The notes below the pieces were generated by a model. That model saw nothing but the letters and a program-made list of their open reading frames with translations, did no database searches and was not told where the DNA came from. Positions 9,361 to 17,696 of a stretch of DNA of 64,000 bases are shown piece after piece. The DNA is taken from assembly GCF_026340655.1 (NCBI RefSeq), contig NZ_JAPEOZ010000001.1:8060001-8124000 (forward strand), read 5' to 3'. Each line of letters starts with the position of its first letter. The stretch's first letter is position 1. Made by a program: the position numbers and the translations under genes. Source of the DNA: Streptomyces sp. NBC_01275. GTDB taxonomy: Bacteria; Actinomycetota; Actinomycetes; Streptomycetales; Streptomycetaceae.

Positions 9361-9492
9361 GGGCGGCGGGCGGACAAGGGGTGGGCCGGGGCTCGGTCTG
9401 GGGCTGCCGGGACTGGTGAGGCCGCTGGACACACGAGGTCGATGTCGGATTCTCGCCAGCGCCGGGTCGGGCCGGTGGCCGATGCTGGACGC

Positions 9493-10974
9493 ATGCAGAA
9501 CGGGATGTACACCGACCGTGAGCGCTGTGTGCGCGCCGTGCAGTCCAAGGACGCGCGCTTCGACGGCTGGTTCTTCACAGCGGTCCTGACCACCGGCATC
9601 TACTGCCGGCCCAGCTGTCCGGTCGTGCCGCCCAAGCCGGCGAACATGGTGTTCCACCCGAGCGCCGCCGCCTGCCAGCAGGCCGGCTTCCGCGCGTGCA
9701 AGCGCTGCCGACCGGACACCACCCCGGGCTCCCCGGAGTGGAACCAGCGCGCCGACCTGGTCGCCCGCGCCATGCGGCTGATCGCCGACGGCGTCGTCGA
9801 CCGCGACGGCGTCCCCGGCCTCGCCGCCCGCCTCGGCTACAGCACCCGCCAGGTCGAACGCCAACTCCTCGCCGAACTCGGCGCAGGACCCCTCGCGTTG
9901 GCCCGTGCCCAGCGCGCCCAGACCGCCCGCCTCCTCATCGAGACGACCGAACTGCCCATGGCGGACGTGACGTTCGCCGCCGGCTTCGCCTCCGTCCGCA
10001 CCTTCAACGACACCGTGCGCGAGGTCTTCGCGCTCTCCCCGAGCGAACTGCGCGCCCGCGTCCCCCAGAAGAACGCCCCGGCCACGCCGGGCGCCCTCCA
10101 GCTGAGGCTGCCGTTCCGCGCCCCGCTCAACCCCGACAACCTGTTCGGCCACCTCTCCGCGACCGGTGTGCCGGGCGTGGAGGAGTGGCGGGACGGCGCG
10201 TTCCGGCGCACGCTGCGGCTGCCGTACGGGCACGGCGTCGTGGCGCTCACCCCGAACCCCGACCACATCGGCTGCCGGCTCACCCTCAGCGACCTGCGCG
10301 ATCTCACCGTCGCCATCAGCCGCTGCCGCCGGATGCTCGACCTGGACGCCGACCCGGTCGCCGTCGACGACCAGCTGCGCACGGACCCGCTGCTCGCGCC
10401 CCTGGTGGACAAGGCTCCCGGTCGCCGGGTGCCCCGCACGGTCGACGAGGCGGAGTTCGCCGTACGGGCCGTGCTCGGCCAGCAGGTCTCCACAGCGGCC
10501 GCGCGCACCCACGCGGCCCGTCTGGTCACCGCGTACGGCGACCCGGTCGACGACCCGGAGGGCGGCCTCACCCATCTCTTCCCGACCCCGCAGGCGCTCG
10601 CCGGAGTCGATCCCGACTCCCTGGCCATGCCCCGCACCCGCCGGACCACCTTCACCACCCTGGTCGCCCGACTCGCGGACGGCACCCTGCACCTGGGTGC
10701 GGACAGCGACTGGTCACAGGCGCGCGACCAGCTCCTCGCCCTCCCCGGATTCGGCCCCTGGACCGTCGACGTCATCGCGATGCGCGCCCTCGGCGACCCC
10801 GACGCCTTCCTGCCCACCGACCTCGGAATCCGGCGCGCGGCCCAGGAGCTGGGCCTGCCCTCCACCCCGGCGGCGCTCACCGCCCGCGCGGCGGCCTGGC
10901 GCCCCTGGCGGGCGTACGCCGTGCAGTATCTCTGGGCGACCGACAGCCACCCGATCAACTTCCTTCCCGCCTGA
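9493..10974 (+). CDS. alkA: Ada-type regulator fused to AlkA DNA-3-methyladenine glycosylase
   Basis: 493 aa from ATG 9493; ATG 9505 or an in-frame start at 9442 are alternatives. Domain order: the Ada N-terminal zinc domain (residues ~5-80) with four Cys in YCRPSCP and ACKRCRP, which accepts methyl from phosphotriesters in Ada; an AraC-type helix-turn-helix (~85-185, LGYSTRQVERQLLAELG and FNDTVREVF); then the AlkA-like fold and HhH-GPD glycosylase (~200-490) with LLALPGFGPWTVDVI and the catalytic Asp in DAFLPTDLG. It excises alkylated bases and probably activates its own operon when methylated. ogt follows 19 bp downstream, giving a complete adaptive-response pair. Confidence 0.92.
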   Translation: MQNGMYTDRERCVRAVQSKDARFDGWFFTAVLTTGIYCRPSCPVVPPKPANMVFHPSAAACQQAGFRACKRCRPDTTPGSPEWNQRADLVARAMRLIADGVVDRDGVPGLAARLGYSTRQVERQLLAELGAGPLALARAQRAQTARLLIETTELPMADVTFAAGFASVRTFNDTVREVFALSPSELRARVPQKNAPATPGALQLRLPFRAPLNPDNLFGHLSATGVPGVEEWRDGAFRRTLRLPYGHGVVALTPNPDHIGCRLTLSDLRDLTVAISRCRRMLDLDADPVAVDDQLRTDPLLAPLVDKAPGRRVPRTVDEAEFAVRAVLGQQVSTAAARTHAARLVTAYGDPVDDPEGGLTHLFPTPQALAGVDPDSLAMPRTRRTTFTTLVARLADGTLHLGADSDWSQARDQLLALPGFGPWTVDVIAMRALGDPDAFLPTDLGIRRAAQELGLPSTPAALTARAAAWRPWRAYAVQYLWATDSHPINFLPA

Positions 10975-10993
10975 GCACGTTCAAGGACGCTCC

Positions 10994-11488
10994 ATGAAGC
11001 AGCACACCGTCGTCGACAGCCCCTACGGACCCCTCACCCTCGTCGCCGACGACGGCGTCCTGTGCGGCCTCTATATGACCGAACAGCGCCACCGCCCGCC
11101 CGAGGAGAGCTTCGGCCCCCGCGACGACACCCTCTTCGCCGCGACCGAGGAACAACTGGAGGCCTATTTCTCCGGGGAGTTGAAGGAGTTCACCCTCGAA
11201 CTCCGCCTGCACGGCACCCCGTTCCAGCAGACCGTCTGGAACGAACTGAAGAGGATCCCGTACGGCGAGACCCGCAGCTACGGCGAACTCGCCGAAGCCC
11301 TCGGCAATCCGGCCGCCTCCCGCGCGGTGGGCCTCGCCAACGGCAGGAACCCCGTCGGCATCGTCGTCCCCTGCCACCGCGTGGTCGGCGCGAACGGCAG
11401 CCTCACCGGCTACGGCGGCGGCCTGGACCGCAAGCAGCGCCTGCTGGACTTCGAGAGCGGAACGGCCCTGTTCCAGCCCCTGTTCTAG
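10994..11488 (+). CDS. ogt: Methylated-DNA-[protein]-cysteine S-methyltransferase
   Basis: 164 aa, normal length for Ogt. It removes alkyl groups from O6-alkylguanine by irreversible transfer to its own cysteine. The active site IVVPCHRVVG with Cys127 is intact, as are the upstream PFQQTVWNELKRIPYGET and the helix-turn-helix region. ATG 10994 begins 19 bp after the alkA stop (GGACGC before it is only a weak ribosome site), so expression is probably coupled to the Ada-AlkA gene. The TAG stop lies within a degenerate repeat tract shared with the convergent sirtuin gene. Confidence 0.95.
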   Translation: MKQHTVVDSPYGPLTLVADDGVLCGLYMTEQRHRPPEESFGPRDDTLFAATEEQLEAYFSGELKEFTLELRLHGTPFQQTVWNELKRIPYGETRSYGELAEALGNPAASRAVGLANGRNPVGIVVPCHRVVGANGSLTGYGGGLDRKQRLLDFESGTALFQPLF

Positions 11489-11531
11489 CCCGTTCCCAGC
11501 CCCTGTCTCCAGCCTGCGTCCCTAGCCTGCG
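11471..11531. repeat. Degenerate ~12-bp repeats containing both convergent stop codons
   Basis: Units such as ttccagcccctg, ttctagcccg, ttcccagcccctg, tctccagcctgcg and tccctagcctgcg follow each other. The stop codon of ogt (11486-11488) and the stop of the sirtuin on the other strand (11522-11524) both lie in repeat units. No terminator hairpin is seen between the two genes. Confidence 0.65.
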
Positions 11532-12253
11532 TCGCCCAACTCCCGCAGCAGCCTCGGCAACGCCGTCCCGATCGGCTCCCGCACGACCTCGTCGGCGATC
11601 TCGTCGTACGGCGTCGGCTCGGCGTTGACGATGACGAGGCGGGCCCCGTGGTCGGCGGCGACGCCGGCCAGCCCCGCGGCGGGCTGGACCTGGAGGGTGG
11701 TGCCGACGGCGAAGAACACCTGGCACGCCTTGGTGATCGCGACCGCCTCGCCCAGCACCACCGGGTCGAGCCGCTCGCCGAACATCACCGTGGCCGACTT
11801 CAGGATCCCGCCGCACCGCAGGCACGGCGGGTCGTCCTCACCGGCCTCGACCCGCGCCAGCGCGTCCTCCATCGGGCCGCGCGCATGGCACTTCGTGCAC
11901 ACGAAACTCCGTGCGGTGCCGTGCAGTTCGAGCACCTTGCGGGCGGGCAGCCCGGCGAGCTGGTGCAGCCCGTCCACATTCTGCGTGATGACCCGCACCG
12001 GCGCCCCGGACCGCTCCAGCTCGGCCACGGCCCGGTGCGCCGCGTTCGGCTCCGCCTTGAGGGTGCGGTTCTTGCGCCGCATCTGCCAGGACCGCCGCCG
12101 GATCTCCGGGTCGTTCATGTAGTACTCGTACGTGACGAGCTTCTGCGCCTCCGGATCCTTCCGCCACAGCCCGCCCGGACCGCGGTAGTCGGGGATGCCG
12201 GAGTCGGTCGAGACGCCGGCGCCGCTGAGCAGGGCGACGAGGGGCTTGGTCAT
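11522..12253 (-). CDS. Sir2-family NAD-dependent protein deacylase
   Basis: 243 aa. ATG at 12251-12253 gives the usual N-terminus MTKPLVALLSGAGVSTDSGI. The NAD-binding GAGVSTDSGIPDYRGPGGLW and TQNVDGLH, catalytic His111 (ELHGT) and a four-cysteine zinc site (Cys119, Cys122, Cys144, Cys147) are all present. The protein should remove acyl groups from lysines with NAD+, giving O-acyl-ADP-ribose and nicotinamide. Absence of the class III Tyr-x-x-Arg signature after the NAD loop (here DPEAQKLVTYEYY) argues against a desuccinylase. It is 94 bp upstream-separated from the Nudix gene on the same strand, so a link through NAD metabolism is possible but unproven. Confidence 0.93.
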   Translation of the reverse strand: MTKPLVALLSGAGVSTDSGIPDYRGPGGLWRKDPEAQKLVTYEYYMNDPEIRRRSWQMRRKNRTLKAEPNAAHRAVAELERSGAPVRVITQNVDGLHQLAGLPARKVLELHGTARSFVCTKCHARGPMEDALARVEAGEDDPPCLRCGGILKSATVMFGERLDPVVLGEAVAITKACQVFFAVGTTLQVQPAAGLAGVAADHGARLVIVNAEPTPYDEIADEVVREPIGTALPRLLRELGDAG

Positions 12254-12316
12254 GGGCCGAGCGTAGGTCGCCCGACTTCTCGGGGCGAACGGATAAAAGC
12301 GGGGCGGGTACAGGAG

Positions 12317-12364
12317 GGAGTCCTCGGACCGCCCGCTCGGGGAGTCCTCAGACCGCCCGCTCGC
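12317..12364. repeat. 24-bp duplication covering the stop codon of the Nudix gene
   Basis: Two adjacent 24-bp copies (12317-12340 and 12341-12364) differ at two bases. The second copy contains the last codons and stop (plus-strand tca at 12348-12350) of the Nudix gene. In the first copy the same triplet is tcg, so the duplicated stop is lost. Confidence 0.85.
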
Positions 12365-12848
12365 CGTTCTCCAGCTCGACCGTACCCGTGCCGTCGGCCA
12401 GGGCGTCCAGGGCGGCCAGGACGCGGCGGCCCAGGGAGCCCAACAGGTAGTCGGTGATCTCCTCGCGCGGGACCAGACGCCAGGACAGCAGCTCCTCCTC
12501 CTGCAGGCGGATCGCCTTGAGGTCGTCGTCGGCGAGGACCCCGCCGTCGTACACGTACGCCACCAGCGGCGGCCGGCCCGGGCCGCGCGCCCAGTCCACC
12601 GCGAGCAGTCGGCCGAGTTCACGGTCGAGGCCGATCTCCTCGAGCGTCTCGCGCCGGGCGCCCTGGCGCGGGGTCTCGCCGTCGTCGGACTCGATCGTGC
12701 CGCCGGGAAGCGCCCAGCCCTCCCGGTAGTTGGGCTCCACGAGCAGCACCCGCCCCGCGCCGTCCCGGAAGATCGCGGCGGCGCCGGCCAGGACGCGGGG
12801 CAGGGAGGCGACGTAGGCGGCGAAGTCGGTCGTACTCGAAGTAGTCAC
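12348..12848 (-). CDS. Nudix hydrolase
   Basis: 166 aa from GTG 12846-12848; an ATG 19 codons upstream is possible but lies in sequence unlike coding DNA. The Nudix box at residues ~49-73 (GGTIESDDGETPRQGARR followed by ETLEEIGL) has the required Arg-Glu-x-x-Glu-Glu metal site, with two extra residues in the first loop compared with the consensus. The fold hydrolyses nucleoside diphosphates linked to another moiety; the substrate cannot be told from sequence. A C-terminal ~60-residue extension includes LSWRLVPREEITDYL, common in MutT/ADP-ribose-type members. Confidence 0.9.
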   Translation of the reverse strand: MTTSSTTDFAAYVASLPRVLAGAAAIFRDGAGRVLLVEPNYREGWALPGGTIESDDGETPRQGARRETLEEIGLDRELGRLLAVDWARGPGRPPLVAYVYDGGVLADDDLKAIRLQEEELLSWRLVPREEITDYLLGSLGRRVLAALDALADGTGTVELENGERAV

Positions 12849-13024
12849 GCTCGCAGCGTATCCATGGGGGCCGCGCGAGCGCCCGTCTGCTTGATCCGTC
12901 TGCACAGGCGGCGCCCAGGCTTGTTCCAGGGTGCGGTCATCGCATGACGGCGGGGGCGTCCGGCGGTTAAGGTCGCTGCGGCGCGACTGGCCCTGACGTG
13001 CGTGGGGGCCTGGAGAGCAAGGGG

Positions 13025-14182
13025 ATGCAAGTGGCGGACGCTGCAGCGCAGGGCACCCGACGGGTGCTTGTGGCCGCGGACAAGTTCAAGGGCTCGCTGA
13101 CGGCCGTACAGGTCGCCGAGCGGGTGACGGCGGGGCTGCGCCGGGCCGTGCCGGACGTCGAGGTGGAGTCGCTGCCCGTCGCCGACGGCGGCGACGGCAC
13201 GGTCGACGCGGCGGTCGCGGCCGGGTTCGAACGCCGGGAGGTCCGGGTCGCCGGGCCCCTCGGGCACGAGGTCACCGCCGCCTTCGCGGTGCGCGGCGAC
13301 ACCGCCGTGGTGGAGATGGCGGAGGCGAGCGGGCTGCAGCGACTGCCCAAGGGCGTCTTCGCACCGCTCACGGCGTCCACGTACGGCTCCGGCGAGCTGC
13401 TGCGGGCCGCGCTGGACGCGGGGGTGCGCAGGATCGTGTTCGGGGTCGGCGGCAGCGCGACCACGGACGGGGGCGCGGGCATGCTGTCCGCGCTGGGCGC
13501 CCGCTTCCTCGACGAGGACGGCGAGCCGGTCGCGCCGGGCGGCGGCGGCCTCGAGGACCTGGCGCGCGCGGATCTGTCGGGCCTCGACCCGCGGTTCGCG
13601 GACGTGGAGCTGGTGCTGGCCAGCGACGTCGACAACCCGCTGACCGGACCGAAGGGCGCCCCGGCCGTGTACGGGCCGCAGAAGGGCGCTTCGCCGGACG
13701 ACGTCGAGGCGCTGGACGCGGCCCTCGCGCACTACACGAAGGTGCTGGAGACGGCGGTCGGCTCGAAGGCGGCGGAGTACGCGCTCGCGCCGGGCGCGGG
13801 CGCGGCCGGCGGCATCGGGTACGGCGCGCTGCTGCTCGGCGCCCGCTTCCGCGCCGGCATCGAGGTGATGCTCGACGTGCTGGGTTTTGGGCCGGCGCTG
13901 GAGCGGGCGGAGCTGGTGATCACCGGTGAGGGGTCGCTGGACGAGCAGACCCTGCACGGCAAGGCGCCCGCGGGCGTCGCCGCCGCCGCCCGGGCGGCCG
14001 GCAAGGAGGTCGTCGCCGTCTGCGGCCGGCTCGCGCTGCCGCCGGCGGCGCTGGGCCAGGCGGGGATCCGGCGGGCGTACCCGCTGACGGACGTCGAGCC
14101 GGACCTGGCGACCTGCATCTCGGACGCGGGCCCGATCCTGGAGCGGGTCGCGGAGCACATCGGACGCGACTTCCTGACGTGA
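13025..14182 (+). CDS. Glycerate 2-kinase (GarK/GlxK family)
   Basis: 385 aa from ATG 13025, preceded by AAGGGG; a GTG at 12998 would add nine residues. The enzyme phosphorylates D-glycerate with ATP, feeding glyoxylate- and glycerate-derived carbon into glycolysis. Family signatures are VLVAADKFKGSLTA at the N-terminus, LPVADGGDGTVDA, FGVGGSATTDGGAGML and the C-terminal VITGEGSLDEQTLHGKAP. It sits next to a pathway that releases glyoxylate (ethylmalonyl-CoA operon ~2 kb away), so a role in glyoxylate salvage is plausible but not shown. It ends at a strong bidirectional terminator. Confidence 0.93.
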   Translation: MQVADAAAQGTRRVLVAADKFKGSLTAVQVAERVTAGLRRAVPDVEVESLPVADGGDGTVDAAVAAGFERREVRVAGPLGHEVTAAFAVRGDTAVVEMAEASGLQRLPKGVFAPLTASTYGSGELLRAALDAGVRRIVFGVGGSATTDGGAGMLSALGARFLDEDGEPVAPGGGGLEDLARADLSGLDPRFADVELVLASDVDNPLTGPKGAPAVYGPQKGASPDDVEALDAALAHYTKVLETAVGSKAAEYALAPGAGAAGGIGYGALLLGARFRAGIEVMLDVLGFGPALERAELVITGEGSLDEQTLHGKAPAGVAAAARAAGKEVVAVCGRLALPPAALGQAGIRRAYPLTDVEPDLATCISDAGPILERVAEHIGRDFLT

Positions 14183-14226
14183 GGCCCGCTGCCGCAGCCC
14201 CGGACAAGCGGACCCCCGGACAACCG

Positions 14227-14261
14227 GAAGGGCCCCGAACCGTACTGGTTCGGGGCCCTTC
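14227..14261. terminator. Bidirectional terminator between glycerate kinase and pssA
   Basis: A perfect 15-bp inverted repeat (gaagggccccgaacc at 14227-14241, complement at 14247-14261) with loop gtact lies between the two convergent stop codons, 44 bp and 41 bp from them. Confidence 0.9.
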
Positions 14262-14302
14262 ACCGTCGTAGAACCGCTGTCGTACGACAGCCGTGGTCGC
14301 CG

Positions 14303-15157
14303 CTACGGCAGCTGCGCCGCTCGTGCTTCGCGGCGGTTGTCGCGGAAGTTGTTCACCCGGCGGGCCGTGGCGAACAGGGGGATGACCGCGCCCATGACCA
14401 GCTGGAGCGCGCAGCCCGTCTGGAGCAGGAGCATGCCGCTGGGGGCGTCGAACGCCCAGGCGGCCAGCAGGCCCATCGACAGCACGATCCAGGAGAGCAT
14501 CGCGCCGGCGAGGCGGCCTCGCGGCTTGGGGTACTCCACCCGGCTCACCATCAGCCAGGCGGTGCCCAGGATCGCCATGAGCGTCGCCACGAAGGGCAGC
14601 TCCAGCAGGACGATCGAGACCACGGTCAGCGCGCCGAACGGCGAGGGCATGCCCTGGAACGTGCCGTCCTTCACCGTCACACAGGAGAATCTCGCCAGTC
14701 GCAGCACCACGGCCAGCAGGACCACGATCGCGCCGACCGCCGCCACCCGCTGGTGCGCGTCGTCGGCGACCATGCCGTAGACCAGGACGAAGTACGCCGG
14801 GGCGAGGCCGAAGCTGATCAGGTCGGAGAGGTTGTCGAGCTCCGCGCCCATCGGCGAGCTGCGCAGTTTGCGGGCCACCAGACCGTCGAAGAGGTCGAAG
14901 ACCGCGGCGCAGAGCATCAGGATGACGGCGGTGGCCGCGCTGTGGCGGGCCATGCCGGATTCCTGGCTGCCGGTGAGGTGCGGGATCAGGATGCCGGTGG
15001 TGGTGAAGTACACCGCCATGAAGCCGCAGGTGGCGTTGCCGAGGGTCAGGGTGTCCGCTATCGACAGGCGGAGAGAGAGGGGCATCTCCTCCTCTTCGTC
15101 CACCTCGTCGGCCTCGGGCACCCAGCCCGCCTGGGTCTCCGGGTCAATCACGGTCAA
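14303..15157 (-). CDS. pssA: CDP-diacylglycerol-serine O-phosphatidyltransferase
   Basis: 284 aa. It makes phosphatidylserine from CDP-diacylglycerol and L-serine in the membrane. The CDP-alcohol phosphotransferase signature D-G-x2-A-R-x8-G-x3-D-x3-D is complete at residues 91-112 (DGLVARKLRSSPMGAELDNL then SD). A ~25-residue acidic N-terminus precedes about seven hydrophobic segments. The start lies inside the end of psd (14-bp overlap), so the two genes are translationally coupled; Psd decarboxylates the product of this enzyme. The gene ends facing the glycerate kinase gene, separated by the perfect hairpin. Confidence 0.94.
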   Translation of the reverse strand: MTVIDPETQAGWVPEADEVDEEEEMPLSLRLSIADTLTLGNATCGFMAVYFTTTGILIPHLTGSQESGMARHSAATAVILMLCAAVFDLFDGLVARKLRSSPMGAELDNLSDLISFGLAPAYFVLVYGMVADDAHQRVAAVGAIVVLLAVVLRLARFSCVTVKDGTFQGMPSPFGALTVVSIVLLELPFVATLMAILGTAWLMVSRVEYPKPRGRLAGAMLSWIVLSMGLLAAWAFDAPSGMLLLQTGCALQLVMGAVIPLFATARRVNNFRDNRREARAAQLP

Positions 15158-15800
15158 TGCGAGTCACCCCCGCCACGGTCTTCTGCCCGACCTCGACGGC
15201 GACGTCCACGCCCTCGGGCAGGTAGACGTCGACGCGGGAGCCGAAGCGGATCAGGCCGATCCGCTCGCCCTGCTCGACCTTCGTGCCCTCGGGGAGGTAG
15301 GGGACGATACGGCGGGCGACGGCGCCGGCGATCTGGATCATCTCGATGTCACCGAGCTCGGTGTCGAAGTGCCAGACCACGCGCTCGTTGTTCTCGCTCT
15401 CCTTGTTGAACGCCGGAACGAACCCACCCGGGATGTGCTCGACCGAGGTCACCGTGCCGGCCAGCGGGGCGCGGTTGACATGGACGTTCAGCGGGCTCAT
15501 GAAGATCGCGACCCGGGTGCGTCCGTCCTTCCACGGCATGATGCTCTGCACCACGCCGTCGGCGGGGGAGATGACCCGGCCCGTGGCGATCTCGCGCTCG
15601 GGGTCGCGGAAGAACCACAGCATGCCCGCCGCGAGAGCGGTGGCGGGCACGGCGACGGCCTTCGCTGCGCCCGAGCGGCGGGCGCGCAGAAGGCTGACGG
15701 CTGCGGTGGCGACAGTCGGCAGAAGCCACGGCGATGCTCCGCGCGCGAGGCGAACGCCGGCCAGGCTGTCGCGATGTGCAGAGGTTTGGCTGTGGGGCAT
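15144..15800 (-). CDS. psd: Phosphatidylserine decarboxylase, short (archaeal-type) form
   Basis: 218 aa from ATG 15798-15800 with GAAGG upstream; an upstream in-frame ATG would add 27 residues without coding character. It converts phosphatidylserine to phosphatidylethanolamine. Self-cleavage to create the pyruvoyl group is expected at Gly187-Ser188 in LIRFGSRVDVYLP. Also seen are ISPADGVV, the MSPLNVHVNR motif and an N-terminal hydrophobic stretch that anchors it. The length fits the short Psd type found in actinobacteria. The gene is the first of the psd-pssA pair, downstream of the ethylmalonyl-CoA operon and separated from it by a hairpin. Confidence 0.94.
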   Translation of the reverse strand: MPHSQTSAHRDSLAGVRLARGASPWLLPTVATAAVSLLRARRSGAAKAVAVPATALAAGMLWFFRDPEREIATGRVISPADGVVQSIMPWKDGRTRVAIFMSPLNVHVNRAPLAGTVTSVEHIPGGFVPAFNKESENNERVVWHFDTELGDIEMIQIAGAVARRIVPYLPEGTKVEQGERIGLIRFGSRVDVYLPEGVDVAVEVGQKTVAGVTRIDRD

Positions 15801-15925
15801 GGATGACCTTCGTAGCGGATGATGCCGCGCTTCGACAGGGGGACGGCGGCTTTCCGCGATCGTAGCGGTTCGGGGCCGCAACTGGGTAAGCCAGGAAGAC
15901 GAGTCGACGGCTGAGGAGAGTTGAC

Positions 15926-15958
15926 GGGGTGTGATCTTCTTCTCGAAGAAAACACCCC
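15926..15958 (-). terminator. Two-part hairpin after the ethylmalonyl-CoA operon
   Basis: Outer 7-bp stem ggggtgt (15926-15932) pairs with acacccc (15952-15958). An inner 5-bp stem ttctt/aagaa with loop ctcg sits inside, with a 4-nt bulge on one side. It lies 13 bp after the mcd stop on the minus strand and 126 bp before psd. It probably terminates or attenuates read-through from the operon into psd-pssA. Confidence 0.55.
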
Positions 15959-15970
15959 CAACCCGGACAT

Positions 15971-17176
15971 CTAGCCCTGGAACCGATACTCTTCGAGCAG
16001 TCGACGCCCGATGATCATTTTCTGGATCTCGGCCGTGCCTTCACCGATCAGGAGCATCGGGGCCTCGCGGTAGAGGCGCTCGATCTCATACTCCTTGGAG
16101 AAGCCGTAGCCGCCGTGGATCCGGAAGGCGTCCTCCACGACCTCCTTGCAGTATTCGGAGGCGAGATACTTCGCCATCCCTGCCTCAAGGTCGTTTCGTT
16201 CGCCGGAGTCCTTTTTGCGTGCCGCGTTCACCATCATCGCATGGGCGGCCTCGACCTTGGTAGCCATCTCGGCCAGCTTGAACTGGATCGCCTGGTGCTG
16301 GGCGATCGGCTTGCCGAAAGTGTGACGCTGCTGGGCGTACCGGACGCCGAGTTCGAAGGCGCGCTGAGCGACGCCGCAGCCACGTGCCGCGACATTGACG
16401 CGACCCACCTCGACGCCGTCCATCATTTGGTAAAAACCTCGGCCGGTGACCCCGCCGAGCACGCGGTCGGCGGGAAGCCGCAGACCGTCCATGATCATCT
16501 CGGTGGTGTCGACGCCCTTGTAGCCCATCTTGTCGATCTTGCCGGGGATCGTGAGGCCCGGACGGACCTCGCCGAAGCCGGGCTCCTTCTCGATCAGGAA
16601 GGTCGTCATCGACTTGTGCGGGGCCGTGCCCTCGGGGTGTCCTTCGTCACTTCGCACCAGGACGGCCACGAGAGACGACGTGCCGCCGTTCGTCAGCCAC
16701 ATCTTCTGACCGTTGAGGACGTACTCCTCGCCGTCCTTGACCGCCCTGGACGTGATCGCCGAGACGTCGGATCCCAGCGCCGGCTCCGACATCGAGAACG
16801 CGCCCCGGACGTCGCCGAGCGCCATCCTCGGCAGGAAGTGGTCCTTCTGCTCCTGCGTGCCGTGCTGCTTGAGCATGTACGCGACGATGAAGTGCGTGTT
16901 GATGATGCCGGACACCGACATCCAGCCGCGGGCGATCTCCTCGACGCAGAGGGCGTACGTCAGGAGCGACTCGCCCAGACCGCCGTACTCCTCGGGGATC
17001 ATCAGGCCGAACAGGCCCAGCTCCTTGAGGCCGTCGACGATCTGCTGCGGATACTCGTCGCGGTGCTCCAGCTCGGTGGCGACCGGGATGATCTCCTTGT
17101 CCACGAAGTCGCGGACGGTGGACAGGATCTCCTGCTGGATGTCCGTCAGACCGGCGGTCTGGGCGAGTCGCGCCAT
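15971..17176 (-). CDS. mcd: Methylsuccinyl-CoA dehydrogenase (acyl-CoA dehydrogenase family)
   Basis: 401 aa, ATG at 17174-17176, two bases after the stop of the MaoC gene. The FAD-dependent acyl-CoA dehydrogenase fold is clear: LFGLMIPEEYGGLGES, FSMSEPALGSDVSAI, WLTNGGTSS, RHTFGKPIAQHQAIQFKLA and the C-terminal GGYGFSKEYEIERLYREAP with LIGEGTAEIQ. By sequence alone it is an acyl-CoA dehydrogenase. The assignment to (2S)-methylsuccinyl-CoA oxidation to mesaconyl-CoA rests on its position as the last gene of an operon holding all the other ethylmalonyl-CoA pathway enzymes. An electron-transfer flavoprotein is needed and is not in this window. Confidence 0.88.
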   Translation of the reverse strand: MARLAQTAGLTDIQQEILSTVRDFVDKEIIPVATELEHRDEYPQQIVDGLKELGLFGLMIPEEYGGLGESLLTYALCVEEIARGWMSVSGIINTHFIVAYMLKQHGTQEQKDHFLPRMALGDVRGAFSMSEPALGSDVSAITSRAVKDGEEYVLNGQKMWLTNGGTSSLVAVLVRSDEGHPEGTAPHKSMTTFLIEKEPGFGEVRPGLTIPGKIDKMGYKGVDTTEMIMDGLRLPADRVLGGVTGRGFYQMMDGVEVGRVNVAARGCGVAQRAFELGVRYAQQRHTFGKPIAQHQAIQFKLAEMATKVEAAHAMMVNAARKKDSGERNDLEAGMAKYLASEYCKEVVEDAFRIHGGYGFSKEYEIERLYREAPMLLIGEGTAEIQKMIIGRRLLEEYRFQG

Positions 17177-17178
17177 GA

Positions 17179-17691
17179 CTACTTCCCCTGTTCCTTGAGC
17201 TCGGGGCGGCCCGGCTGCTCGCCGCCGCGCTCCTTGATGTACGTCTCGGTCGGCACCAGCACCTTGCGGCGGAACACGCACACCAGCGTGCCGTCCTGCT
17301 TGTAGCCCTTGGTCTCGACGTACACGATCCCGCGGTCGTTCTTCGACTTCGACGGCCACTTGTCGAGCACGGTCGTCTGGCCGTAGAGCGTGTCGCCGTG
17401 GAAGGTCGGCGCCACGTGCTTCAGCGACTCGATCTCCAGGTTGGCGATCGCCTTGCCGGAGACGTCCGGCACGGACATGCCGAGCAGGAGGGAGTAGATG
17501 TAGTTGCCGACCACGACGTTCTTGCCGAAGTCGGTCGTCTGCTCCGCGTAGTTGGCGTCCATGTGGAGCGGGTGGTGGTTCATGGTGAGGAGGCAGAAGA
17601 GGTGGTCGTCGTACTCGGTGACCGTCTTCCCGGGCCAGTGCTTGTAGACCGCCCCGACCTCGAACTCCTCGTAGGTGCGCCCGAACTGCAT
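17179..17691 (-). CDS. mch: Mesaconyl-CoA hydratase (MaoC-like)
   Basis: 170 aa from ATG 17689-17691, SD GGAGGCG. It is a single hot-dog-fold MaoC-like domain with TEYDDHLFCLLTMNHHPLHM, DFGKNVVVGNYIYSLLLGM and LESLKHVAPTFHGDTLYG-type sequence. In the ethylmalonyl-CoA pathway the hydratase adds water to mesaconyl-CoA to give beta-methylmalyl-CoA. The classical Rhodobacter enzyme is a longer two-domain protein, whereas this is one domain, as expected for a homodimer. It sits between the lyase gene (5 bp upstream) and the dehydrogenase gene (2 bp downstream), which supports the assignment. Confidence 0.87.
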   Translation of the reverse strand: MQFGRTYEEFEVGAVYKHWPGKTVTEYDDHLFCLLTMNHHPLHMDANYAEQTTDFGKNVVVGNYIYSLLLGMSVPDVSGKAIANLEIESLKHVAPTFHGDTLYGQTTVLDKWPSKSKNDRGIVYVETKGYKQDGTLVCVFRRKVLVPTETYIKERGGEQPGRPELKEQGK

Positions 17692-17696
17692 CGCGC